Source of the DNA: Anaerolineaceae bacterium
GTDB lineage: Bacteria; Chloroflexota; Anaerolineae; Anaerolineales; Anaerolineaceae
NCBI GenBank assembly: GCA_016927865.1
Contig: JAFGLU010000048.1
Location: 1 to 43,124 of the forward strand
DNA length: 43,124 nt
Direction of reading: 5' to 3'
Below the pieces are notes generated by a model. That model made no database searches. It saw nothing but the letters and a program-made list of their open reading frames with translations, and was not told where the DNA came from. A program made the translations under genes and the position numbers. Below, one piece after another: positions 1 through 7,279 of the stretch; the stretch's first letter is position 1, and each line of letters begins with the position of its first letter.

Positions 1-161
1 AAATTTGTTTGCGTCACAAACAAGATTATCACGTTTTGAACCCATTACCACCCTTTTTGTCCAGACCAGTTAGCGGAAACTAAAGTTTACCATATGTTCA
101 TTATCCTAATCATTATGGTGTTTTCTTCTCATTCTCTGAAACAATCGATAGTCCTGAATAT

Positions 162-1109
162 TTGTGTGAATGTTCAAAATCTGCCATAAAGAATTACGTG
201 GAATTGCGTAACATAATTAAAAGTTCACAAAGTGAAATATTTGATGAAGTTAGCCATCACGATCAATTGTATCTACCCAAAACGCTGTCTCTAGCAATTA
301 AAAATATTGAAGACCCTCTTGAATTGCTGAATTTTAAAAAGGCAATATGCCATAGATGCAATTTATTACCTCCAACCATGTCCTATTGCCATGAAATGTA
401 CGGTGTTAAATTCATCCAGAGTTTTGGATGGTATGTTAATCAAGCTTATTTGCGCTTTGGTATTCTGCCTGGAGGTATTACTTATTTGGAAGATATTACC
501 CCTGAAGACTTTGTGAGCGATATAAATCGAATAAAAGACGCTCTAGTTGAATTGTCAGATGCAAACAAATATTTTCAAGATAGGGTAATGCGGACAATGA
601 GCGGGTCCACAAAACCATCATTTTTGTTTTCTGATTCAAATAGTGAGGAAATTTCCGAAAAGCTAAAAATTCTTCGATCTGCCCAGAAAAAACACTCCCA
701 GGCAGAGCGAATCCTCTCAAAAAAGATAGAAAACATTGTGCGCGAAGAATTTGGACACAAAAAAATTGGCGAGAGTTGGACCAGTGAAACTATCCTGTAT
801 CAAATTATTTGTAAACTATTCCCGGAGAATGAAGTTCTATTTCACCATAGACCGTCATGGATGGAAGGCTTAGAATTGGATATATTTATTCCAAAATTAA
901 AACTTGGTATTGAATATCAGGGACAACAGCACTATTTTCCAATAAAACTTTGGGGGGGAGAAGAAGCATTAGACAAATTAAGAAAAAGGGACGCGAGAAA
1001 GATAAAATTGTGCGAAGCCAACGAAATAAAACTACTTACTTTTGATTATACCGAGCCAATTACATATGATTACGTTCAAAAGATCGTTGTTTTGACAAAT
1101 ACTAATTAA
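162..1109 (+). CDS. PD-(D/E)XK nuclease-fold hypothetical protein
   Basis: The C-terminal third contains a beta-hairpin core reading LDIFIP then IEYQGQQHY, followed by an alternating Lys/Arg helix (LRKRDARK) and KLLTF. This layout is typical of Vsr-like or PD-(D/E)XK nuclease folds in which the last catalytic Lys is replaced by Gln (D...ExQ). The N-terminal half has a CEC and a CHRC pair that could form a zinc site; its function is unknown. The apparent start is TTG at 162 with no clear Shine-Dalgarno. The same frame stays open back to 84 and reads like coding sequence (HYGVFFSFSETIDSPEYLCEC), but it contains no good start and is closed by TAA at 81-83. The gene may therefore be truncated or frameshifted at its 5' end. 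It is much more AT-rich than secA nearby, which suggests horizontal acquisition. Substrate and activity are not established. Confidence 0.6.
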   Translation: MCECSKSAIKNYVELRNIIKSSQSEIFDEVSHHDQLYLPKTLSLAIKNIEDPLELLNFKKAICHRCNLLPPTMSYCHEMYGVKFIQSFGWYVNQAYLRFGILPGGITYLEDITPEDFVSDINRIKDALVELSDANKYFQDRVMRTMSGSTKPSFLFSDSNSEEISEKLKILRSAQKKHSQAERILSKKIENIVREEFGHKKIGESWTSETILYQIICKLFPENEVLFHHRPSWMEGLELDIFIPKLKLGIEYQGQQHYFPIKLWGGEEALDKLRKRDARKIKLCEANEIKLLTFDYTEPITYDYVQKIVVLTNTN

Positions 1110-1393
1110 TTATTTGTCGATCCCGGACATTTATTCGTTAAGGGTCATTTTAAAAGAATAAGATCACTGTATAGTGGCTCCTTTGTCCATGGTCGTAGCT
1201 CTGTCGGTGAGGTTTTATCAACCGTCTTGAGGTCTGCGGGTCGGTCCCATTTCATTTTGACTCTGGTAATACCTTGTAATACCGGGGAATTCAGCCATAA
1301 TACAGATGAGGCAGCTTTATTTTTTAACCCGCCTGGAAGAAAATATTAGCAACTTGGTTGATGATTCAAATCCATCTGAATCCACGCACTCCC

Positions 1394-1426
1394 AGACGTG
1401 ACAGGTTTTCAAAACCTCTCACGTCT
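1394..1426. repeat. 33-nt palindrome, copy 1
   Basis: The arms AGACGTGACAGGTTTT and AAAACCTCTCACGTCT are separated by one base and differ from perfect complementarity at one position. A perfect copy lies at 1813-1845, so the two copies bracket the small membrane protein gene at 1456-1794. It could be a bidirectional terminator, a repetitive extragenic palindrome or a protein-binding site. Confidence 0.75.
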
Positions 1427-1442
1427 TTGTTCCCTTACCCTA

Positions 1443-1448
1443 TATAAT
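1443..1448 (+). promoter_or_regulatory. -10 box of a probable leaderless transcript
   Basis: TATAAT ends only seven bases before the ATG at 1456. If it is used, transcription would start at or next to the start codon, giving an mRNA without a leader. No good -35 box is seen, and there is no Shine-Dalgarno sequence before the ATG. Confidence 0.45.
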
Positions 1449-1455
1449 TAATGCA

Positions 1456-1794
1456 ATGAACACGCCCCGGTCCTCCTGGCCGTCCTTGATCCTCATCCTC
1501 GCGAGCATCCCCATCCTCTTCATCTTCCTGGCAGTCATCCTCGCGTATATATCCGAAGTCACCACCCGTGATGGGGTCTACGACGTCACCTTCGAGAATG
1601 CCGCCTTCTTTGGCGGGCTCTACCTTTCCATTCCCTGTGGCTTGATCGCCATCATCGCCGGAGCCACTGCTCGATCCAGGGGCTTGATCAACAAAAAAAT
1701 CGCTATCGCCGGGATCGTGATTGGCGTGCTCGGCATTCTGTTCGGCATTGTCGCCTGGGCCTGGTACGCCGCAGTCTCGTCGTTCACATTCTAG
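1456..1794 (+). CDS. Small DUF4190-like membrane protein
   Basis: This 112-residue protein has an N-terminal hydrophobic helix (about residues 10-32), a short polar segment, then two close hydrophobic helices separated by a basic turn (ARSRGLINKK, about residues 72-81). The pair of helices with a Gly-rich IAGIVIGVLGILFGI segment is typical of DUF4190-like small membrane proteins of unknown function. There is no Shine-Dalgarno sequence; a TATAAT box sits just before the ATG, suggesting leaderless translation. The gene stands alone between two copies of the same palindrome and upstream of secA. No enzymatic motif is visible, and the function is unknown. Confidence 0.7.
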   Translation: MNTPRSSWPSLILILASIPILFIFLAVILAYISEVTTRDGVYDVTFENAAFFGGLYLSIPCGLIAIIAGATARSRGLINKKIAIAGIVIGVLGILFGIVAWAWYAAVSSFTF

Positions 1795-1812
1795 GGTTCG
1801 AGGGTATATCCC

Positions 1813-1845
1813 AGACGTGACAGGTTTTGAAAACCTGTCACGTCT
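1813..1845. repeat. 33-nt perfect palindrome, copy 2
   Basis: AGACGTGACAGGTTTT and its exact reverse complement are separated by a single G. It lies just after the stop of the small membrane protein and just before the secA promoter, so it may terminate the upstream transcript. A T-run is not present beyond CTTTC. Confidence 0.8.
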
Positions 1846-1862
1846 TTCGTGTCACGCCTTTA

Positions 1863-1871
1863 TGCTATAAT
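1863..1871 (+). promoter_or_regulatory. Extended -10 promoter of secA
   Basis: The sequence TGC-TATAAT (1863-1871) is an extended -10 element (TGn before TATAAT); the TATAAT part is 1866-1871. Transcription would begin near 1878, leaving a leader of under 20 nt before the ATG at 1895. The -35 region is poor, which is usual for extended -10 promoters. Confidence 0.6.
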
Positions 1872-1894
1872 CTTCCCCCAGAAAGGTGTCCTTT

Positions 1895-4800
1895 ATGCTG
1901 CAAAAAATCGTAAAAATTCTGGGGGGCGACCCTCATAAACGCGAAGTTGAGCGCTTAACCCAAATCGTCGAGCAGATCAACGCGCTCGAAAGCCAGTACG
2001 AAGCCCTCAGCGACGAAGCCCTGGCTGCTAAAACCGCCGAGTTCCGCCGCCGCCTGGACGAGGGCGCGACCCTCGAAGACCTGCTGCCCGAGGCTTTTGC
2101 CGCGGTGCGCGAGGCCTCCAAGCGCACCATCGGCCTGCGCCATTTTGACGTGCAGATGATCGGCGGGATCACCCTCACCAGCAACAAGATTGCCGAGATG
2201 CGCACGGGCGAGGGCAAGACCCTGGTGGCCACCCTGCCGCTGTACCTCAACGCGCTCACCGGGCGCGGCGCGCACCTGGTCACGGTCAATGATTACCTGG
2301 CCCGCCGCGACGCCCGCTGGATGGCCCCCGTCTACCAGGCCCTGGGCATGAGCGTAGGCGTGCTGCAAATGGCGGCTCGCACCGAAAACGGCAAGAACGC
2401 CTTTTTGATCGACCTGGAAAAGACCTCGCCGCACGAGGACCAGCACCAACTGCGCATGGTTCCCCGCCGCGAAGCCTACGCCGCTGACATCACCTACGGC
2501 ACCAACTCCGAGTTCGGCTTCGACTATCTGCGCGACAACCTGACCAACCGCCTGGAAGACCGCACGCAGCGCGGGCATTACTTCGCCCTGGTCGATGAGG
2601 TGGACAACATCCTCATCGATGAAGCCCGCACGCCGCTGATCATCTCCGGCCCGGCCCAGGACGACTCGGAGCAGTACGTGCGCATGGCGGCCGTCGTTCG
2701 CCAACTGCGCCCCGAAGATTACGAAGTGAACGAGAAAGACCGCAGTGTCTCGCTGACCGAGATCGGCGAAACGCACGTGGAAGAGCTGCTGCAAACCGCC
2801 CTGCGCGACCCCGACCGCCCCGAAGAGCTCAACCCCGAGCAAGCCCGCCTGATGGGCTTCCTGGAACAGGGCCTGCGCGCCCAGTACCTCTACCGCCGCA
2901 ACAAGGATTACCTGGTGCAGGCGGGCAAGGTGGTCATTGTGGACGAATTCACCGGGCGGCTCATGCCGGGGCGGCGCTGGTCCGAGGGGCTGCATCAGGC
3001 CGTGGAAGCCAAGGAAGGCGTGAAGGTGGAACCGGAAAACGTGACCTACGCCACCATCACCCTGCAGAATTACTTCCGCATGTACGAGAAGCTGGGCGGG
3101 ATGAGCGGTACCGCGCTGACCGAGGCGGAAGAGTTTTACAAGATTTATAAGCTGGATGTGCTGCCCATTCCCACCAACCTGGAATTCAGCGCGGCCAAAA
3201 ACAACGCTCCCTTCGTCACTGTGGACGCCAAGGACGAGCTGAACTACAAGTACTCCTACTACGCCCGCCGCGACGACCCGCAGCGTAAAGCGGTGTACTA
3301 CCGCCGCAAGGATTATCCCGATGTGGTCTTCCGCTCCGGCGAGGCCAAACTGCGCGCCATCACCATGGAAATCCTCAGCCTGTACTGCATGGGCCGCCCG
3401 CAGTTGGTCGGCACCACCTCGGTCGAGCATTCCGAGCGGCTATCCGACCGTCTGGACTCGGAGCAGCTTCGCCGCCTGATGCAGGTGCAGATCCTGCGCG
3501 ATATGTACATCGAGTCGAAGAAGATCGAGATCACCGAGCGGGCCATTGCCGAGCTTAAGCCCCTGGATCGCAAGGTGGATGAGATCGACACCGGCGAGCT
3601 GCGCCAACTGGCGCGCACGCTGGGCATTAACCTGTCCTTCAACCCCGAAGACCCCGAAAACCTGGCCCGCCTGCGCCGCATTCTGGGCGTTCCGGCTGAA
3701 AACGAAGAGCGGCTGGTGAACGCCCTCAAAGCGGGCATTCCGCACCAGGTATTGAACGCGCGTAAGCACGACGAAGAATCCAAGATCATTGCCCGGGCGG
3801 GGGCCTTTGGCGCGGTAACCATCGCCACCAACATGGCCGGCCGCGGCGTCGACATCAAGCTGGGCGGCGACCTGGATGAAGACATTCTGGCCGACACCAA
3901 CCGCGTGCTCGAGCGGGCCGGGAACGACGCTTACAATATGAACAACCTGGAGCGCAAGGCTGCGCTGCAGAAGCTGACCGCCGAAGATTTTGGCATCTAT
4001 GAAGAGCAGGTCAAGGCCTTCTTGCAATACATGGACGAGATGGACCGCGTGCGCGAGCTGGGCGGCCTGCACGTCATCGGCTCAGAACGCCACGAAGCGC
4101 GCCGCATCGACAACCAGTTGCGCGGGCGCGCCGCCCGCCAGGGCGACCCCGGCTCTTCGCGCTTCTTCCTGGCCCTGGATGACGACCTGATGCGCCTGTT
4201 TGGCGGCGCCCAGGTGGAAGGCTTGATGGCCCGCCTGAACATCGACGAGAGCGTGCCGATTGAAAGCGGCATGGTGGCGCGACTGGTAGAACAATCACAG
4301 ACGCGGGTGGAAGGCGCTAACTTTGACGTGCGCAAGCACCTCCTGGAATATGACGACGTGCTCAACGCGCAGCGCAAGCGCATCTATGAACAGCGCGACC
4401 GGGTCTTCGTTAAGGAAGACCTCAGCGACGACGTCTCCGAAATGCTGGAGACCGAACTGCAGAACCGCATTCAGCAGGAGTTGAAGAACGAGGAAGGTCC
4501 CTGGAAGCTGCTGGCTTACCTGCAGGATGTCCAGCCGGATATTCTTTACGGGGAAATTCGCTACCCCTCGTTTGCCACGCGCCTGCTGATCTCTGAACTG
4601 CAAAACCGGCGCCCGGCCCAGGGCGCAACCACCGCGCACCTGCGCGCCGAAATCCTGGGGCTGGCTTCGCGCGCCCTGCAGGCCGAGAGTGAGCACATTC
4701 TGCGCAGCTTTGGTGAGGCGGTCGAACGCACTGAAGAGCAGATGGCCACGCAGCGCGAGGAGCGCTTTGATGCCCTGGACACCTTCATGCAGACGCTGGG

Positions 4801-5965
4801 CGACGCGGATGAGCAGGGCCAGCAGCGGCGGCCCGCTGAACTGGCTGAAGAACTGGGCAGCCTGATCCGCTTGCCCAACTTCCGCCTGAACAGCGAGCAG
4901 ATGCGCTGGCTGAACGACGACCCCGAGCGCCTGAAAGACGAAATGCGCGAGCAGATTGACCTGTACCTGGTCAACCTGAACATCAGCCGGCTGGCGGGCG
5001 CGGTGGAACGCCGCCTGGGAGAGAGCTTGAACCTGCGCCCGGAAACTTTCAGGGACATGGATTGGGACGAAATCGTCGCCACCCTCACTGAAGAGACGGG
5101 CCGCACCTTTGACCGACAGATCGACCGCCTGGTGGGCAGCGGCGGGCAGATTGCCCGCGACATCGACCCGCTGGTTGACCGGCTGGAAGGTTACCCCACC
5201 GAAACCGAGCCTCTGTTGGAACTGCTGGCAGCCATGGAACAAGGCACCAAGGTGGTCTTTGACAGGCGCAGCCACCGCCAGGGCACCATCCGCACTAGCC
5301 GCCTGCGCTACGTCTACCTGACTGCGCAGTTGCTGGGCCAGGTGAACCCGCAAAAGCTGACCGAAGACGTGCTGGAACATCTTTCTGGGGCGCAAGAAGC
5401 GCTGAAAGAGATCTACGGCAAGGTGGAAGGCGCCATTATGCAGCAAAACCGCACCCCGCTCAACCAGTTCTCCCCGGCGCTGATACCGCACATGGAAGAA
5501 GCCCTGGGCGAAGATGTGCTGGCAAGCATTGCGGAGCGGACCATCGAAGAGATCGACCCCGAACAGCGCGATGTACTCGAATCGGTGCTGGGTTGGTGGC
5601 GCCAGAATGTGCTTTACCGGCAGATGCTGCTGGGGGTGATTTCGGAATTGTGGGTCGACTACCTCACCCGTGTGGAAGCGCTGCGCGTCTCGATTGGGTT
5701 GGAAGCCTATGCCCAGCGCGACCCGCTGGTGCAGTACAAGAGCCGCGCCTCCGAGATGTTTGCCGAGTTGTTGAGCGAAATCCGCGCCGGGGTCATCAGC
5801 CGCATGTTCAGCGCCCGCCCGCGCGTGGCTGCTCCCACACAAACTGCGCCAACGCCCGCGCCGTCCGGGTCAGGGCAGAGCCTGCCCCCCGCCGGCTTCC
5901 AGCGCGCCGAGCAACCTCCCCAGGCTGATTCGTCTGGTGGGAAGAAGAAGCGCAAGCGGCATTAA
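1895..5965 (+). CDS. secA: Protein translocase ATPase SecA, enlarged
   Basis: SecA is the ATPase motor that drives preproteins through SecYEG. Visible motifs, in order, are Walker A GEGKT (about residue 105), DEVDNILIDEARTP (about 234), GGMSGTA (about 401), GTTSVEHSE (about 506), NMAGRGVDIKLGG (about 646), HVIGSERHEARRIDNQLRGR (about 726), RQGDPGSSRF and LLEYDDVLN (about 816). With 1356 residues it is far longer than the usual 800-950. About 95 extra residues sit between GTTSVEHSERLS and GIPHQVLNARKH inside the second nucleotide-binding domain, and a few hundred more follow LLEYDDVLN in the helical scaffold/wing region. The C-terminus ends in Pro/Gln-rich sequence and GGKKKRKRH, with no zinc-binding Cys motif. 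I chose ATG 1895 over GTG 1886 because AAAGG at 1882-1886 gives correct spacing. A strong terminator follows at 5980-6012. Confidence 0.97.
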   Translation: MLQKIVKILGGDPHKREVERLTQIVEQINALESQYEALSDEALAAKTAEFRRRLDEGATLEDLLPEAFAAVREASKRTIGLRHFDVQMIGGITLTSNKIAEMRTGEGKTLVATLPLYLNALTGRGAHLVTVNDYLARRDARWMAPVYQALGMSVGVLQMAARTENGKNAFLIDLEKTSPHEDQHQLRMVPRREAYAADITYGTNSEFGFDYLRDNLTNRLEDRTQRGHYFALVDEVDNILIDEARTPLIISGPAQDDSEQYVRMAAVVRQLRPEDYEVNEKDRSVSLTEIGETHVEELLQTALRDPDRPEELNPEQARLMGFLEQGLRAQYLYRRNKDYLVQAGKVVIVDEFTGRLMPGRRWSEGLHQAVEAKEGVKVEPENVTYATITLQNYFRMYEKLGGMSGTALTEAEEFYKIYKLDVLPIPTNLEFSAAKNNAPFVTVDAKDELNYKYSYYARRDDPQRKAVYYRRKDYPDVVFRSGEAKLRAITMEILSLYCMGRPQLVGTTSVEHSERLSDRLDSEQLRRLMQVQILRDMYIESKKIEITERAIAELKPLDRKVDEIDTGELRQLARTLGINLSFNPEDPENLARLRRILGVPAENEERLVNALKAGIPHQVLNARKHDEESKIIARAGAFGAVTIATNMAGRGVDIKLGGDLDEDILADTNRVLERAGNDAYNMNNLERKAALQKLTAEDFGIYEEQVKAFLQYMDEMDRVRELGGLHVIGSERHEARRIDNQLRGRAARQGDPGSSRFFLALDDDLMRLFGGAQVEGLMARLNIDESVPIESGMVARLVEQSQTRVEGANFDVRKHLLEYDDVLNAQRKRIYEQRDRVFVKEDLSDDVSEMLETELQNRIQQELKNEEGPWKLLAYLQDVQPDILYGEIRYPSFATRLLISELQNRRPAQGATTAHLRAEILGLASRALQAESEHILRSFGEAVERTEEQMATQREERFDALDTFMQTLGDADEQGQQRRPAELAEELGSLIRLPNFRLNSEQMRWLNDDPERLKDEMREQIDLYLVNLNISRLAGAVERRLGESLNLRPETFRDMDWDEIVATLTEETGRTFDRQIDRLVGSGGQIARDIDPLVDRLEGYPTETEPLLELLAAMEQGTKVVFDRRSHRQGTIRTSRLRYVYLTAQLLGQVNPQKLTEDVLEHLSGAQEALKEIYGKVEGAIMQQNRTPLNQFSPALIPHMEEALGEDVLASIAERTIEEIDPEQRDVLESVLGWWRQNVLYRQMLLGVISELWVDYLTRVEALRVSIGLEAYAQRDPLVQYKSRASEMFAELLSEIRAGVISRMFSARPRVAAPTQTAPTPAPSGSGQSLPPAGFQRAEQPPQADSSGGKKKRKRH

Positions 5966-5979
5966 TCGCCAAAGCAATC

Positions 5980-6012
5980 AAACCCTAAGGGTCTTAAAGA
6001 CCCTTAGGGTTT
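5980..6012 (+). terminator. secA terminator (33-nt hairpin)
   Basis: Arms of 16 bases (AAACCCTAAGGGTCTT and its complement) around one base are followed by TTATTTTT, a good intrinsic terminator on the plus strand. The identical 33-mer occurs at 38487-38519, there followed by a T-run on the minus strand. Confidence 0.85.
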
Positions 6013-6044
6013 TTATTTTTGTGGCAACTAGCATAATATCCAAA

Positions 6045-6078
6045 AGATCCTAAGGGTTTCGGAAAACCCTTAGGATCT
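6045..6078 (-). terminator. Terminator of the desaturase gene
   Basis: AGATCCTAAGGGTTT (6045-6059) and its exact complement (6064-6078) form a 15-bp stem just past the desaturase stop on the minus strand, followed on that strand by TTTT. It shares the CCTAAGGGT core with the opposed secA terminator. Confidence 0.7.
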
Positions 6079-6088
6079 AAGCCGCTAT

Positions 6089-7096
6089 TTACCCCAAAAT
6101 ATCCTGGAACGTCACCATCCGGTTGTTGTGCTTCTCGTCAATCAATTGCAAGCGCACCATGCGCAGCGACTCCATAAACCCAATCTCGCGGACCGTGTCG
6201 CGCAAAGCCGGGATGGCCGCATGGCACTGCTCCAGCAGGTAGTTGGGCACGCGCGGGCTGAGATGGTGGATATGATGGAAGCCGATGTTGCCGGAGAACC
6301 ACTGGATCACCTTGGGCAGGCGGTAGAAGGAAGCCCCCAGCAGGGCAGACTTCACATAATCCCACTCCTCGTCCCGCGCCCAATAAACGCCGTCGAACTG
6401 GTGCTGGATGTAGAACAGCCAGATGCCAAACATTCCCGCCATCCACAACACCGGAAGTTGGATGATGACGAAATTCCAGAACCCGCCCGCCAGGAAGCTA
6501 AATGCGGTGATATACACCGCCAGCGCCAGGTTGGTCCACACCACGCTCATGGTTTCCTTGGAAGAGTAGCGCGGCAGGGGCAGACGGTGGGCGATGATGA
6601 ACATCCACAGCGGCCCCAGGCCGAACATGATCAAAGGGAAGCGGAACAACTGGTAACCGAAGCGTTCCACCCAATGCTTGGCCTGGTACTCTTCCACGGT
6701 CAGCGTGGCCACATCGCCCACGCCGCGTTTATCCAGGTTGCCGCTGGTAGCGTGGTGAATGGCGTGTGATTTCCACCACTGCTCACCGGGGGTTAAGACA
6801 AGCACGCCCAGGATGAAGCCAATGATTTTGTTGGCCTTTCGCGACGGTGTGAACGAATTGTGTCCGCAGTCGTGGAACAAAATAAACGAGCGGATCATGA
6901 GTCCCGCAGTGGGGATAGAGAGCAGCAGCGTTAACCAATAAGAAACGCGCAGGCTAAAAATCATTGCCCCCAACATCAGCACGAACGGCAAAACCGTGTT
7001 CGCCAATTGTCCAATGGCGGGTTTCCAGGCCGGCTTTTGATAGGGAGCCAGGAGCGGATTAAGCTCCTTCATAGTGGGAAGCGAAGAGGAAGACAT
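6089..7096 (-). CDS. Membrane fatty acid desaturase
   Basis: This is a 335-residue integral-membrane diiron desaturase. The three histidine boxes are present: HDCGH (75-79), HAIHH (111-115) and HHIHH (near 270), separated by hydrophobic segments in the usual order. Such enzymes introduce double bonds into acyl chains of membrane lipids and normally need oxygen and an electron donor, so the gene hints at occasional oxygen exposure or a different acyl-related role. I chose the start at 7096 because AAGGAGA (7105-7111) lies 8 nt upstream. An in-frame ATG at 7162 would add 22 residues but has no visible ribosome site. The leader forms hairpins that cover the Shine-Dalgarno sequence (see 7094-7162). 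It is convergent with secA. Confidence 0.9.
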   Translation of the reverse strand: MSSSSLPTMKELNPLLAPYQKPAWKPAIGQLANTVLPFVLMLGAMIFSLRVSYWLTLLLSIPTAGLMIRSFILFHDCGHNSFTPSRKANKIIGFILGVLVLTPGEQWWKSHAIHHATSGNLDKRGVGDVATLTVEEYQAKHWVERFGYQLFRFPLIMFGLGPLWMFIIAHRLPLPRYSSKETMSVVWTNLALAVYITAFSFLAGGFWNFVIIQLPVLWMAGMFGIWLFYIQHQFDGVYWARDEEWDYVKSALLGASFYRLPKVIQWFSGNIGFHHIHHLSPRVPNYLLEQCHAAIPALRDTVREIGFMESLRMVRLQLIDEKHNNRMVTFQDILG

Positions 7097-7162
7097 AGAT
7101 ACGATCTCCTTATAGACTGATTTTAAATGGAGATCGATTATCTGAAATGTCTCCAGAGACAT
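7094..7162 (-). promoter_or_regulatory. Structured 5' leader of the desaturase gene
   Basis: On the minus strand, GGAGATCGTATCT (7097-7109) contains the Shine-Dalgarno and touches the ATG. It pairs with AGATAATCGATCTCC (7129-7143), giving 8 bp, a 2-nt bulge and 5 more bp around a 19-nt loop. Upstream, ATGTCTC-TG-GAGACAT (7147-7162) forms a second hairpin whose TGGAGA (7150-7155) could instead pair with TCTCCA (7128-7133). That alternative would open the ribosome site, so two exclusive states are possible. Function is inferred only from this pairing. Confidence 0.5.
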
Positions 7163-7190
7163 ACTGGCGGATAGATAAATTTTTTGCCCC

Positions 7191-7220
7191 AGTATGACTT
7201 GAGAGAAGAATATTTCTCAA
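7191..7220 (-). promoter_or_regulatory. Possible desaturase promoter
   Basis: On the minus strand TTGAGA (7215-7220) and CATACT (7191-7196) are 18 nt apart, which would place the start near 7184, upstream of the structured leader. Both boxes deviate from consensus, and the -35 overlaps the arm of a large hairpin. Confidence 0.3.
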
Positions 7221-7271
7221 TTTTAAGATACATGCGGGTGCTTCGCACCCGCATGTATCTTAAAATTGAGA
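7215..7271. repeat. Long palindrome with TTC apex
   Basis: Two 26-base perfectly complementary arms (7216-7241 and 7245-7270) surround a TTC loop. The apex GCGGGTGCTTCGCACC is identical to that of the element at 36500-36544. It sits 3' of pfkA and is followed by no T-run, so it is not a classic terminator. Confidence 0.8.
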
Positions 7272-7279
7272 GTTTTTAT

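Larger units (their letters stand above)
1110..1455. other. Intergenic region, no gene seen
   Basis: This stretch has no convincing open frame. It contains a direct repeat GTAATACC (1266-1273 and 1276-1283), a tRNA-like but unfoldable stretch at 1193-1249, the first copy of a 33-nt palindrome (1394-1426) and a -10 box at 1443-1448 for the next gene. Confidence 0.5.

Noticed and set aside
1193..1249. tRNA-like stretch: GTAGCTCTGTCGGTGAG ... GAGGTCTGCGGGTCGGTCCC
   Set aside because: It resembles a D-arm and a T-arm, but the acceptor stem does not pair, the TTC of the T-loop is missing and the length is short. At most a decayed remnant.
1955..3430. Long antisense open frame within secA (also at 4295-5842 and in dnaE)
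   Set aside because: These mirror the GC-rich codon pattern of secA or dnaE on the other strand, have no ribosome site and low-complexity His/Gln/Ala-rich products.
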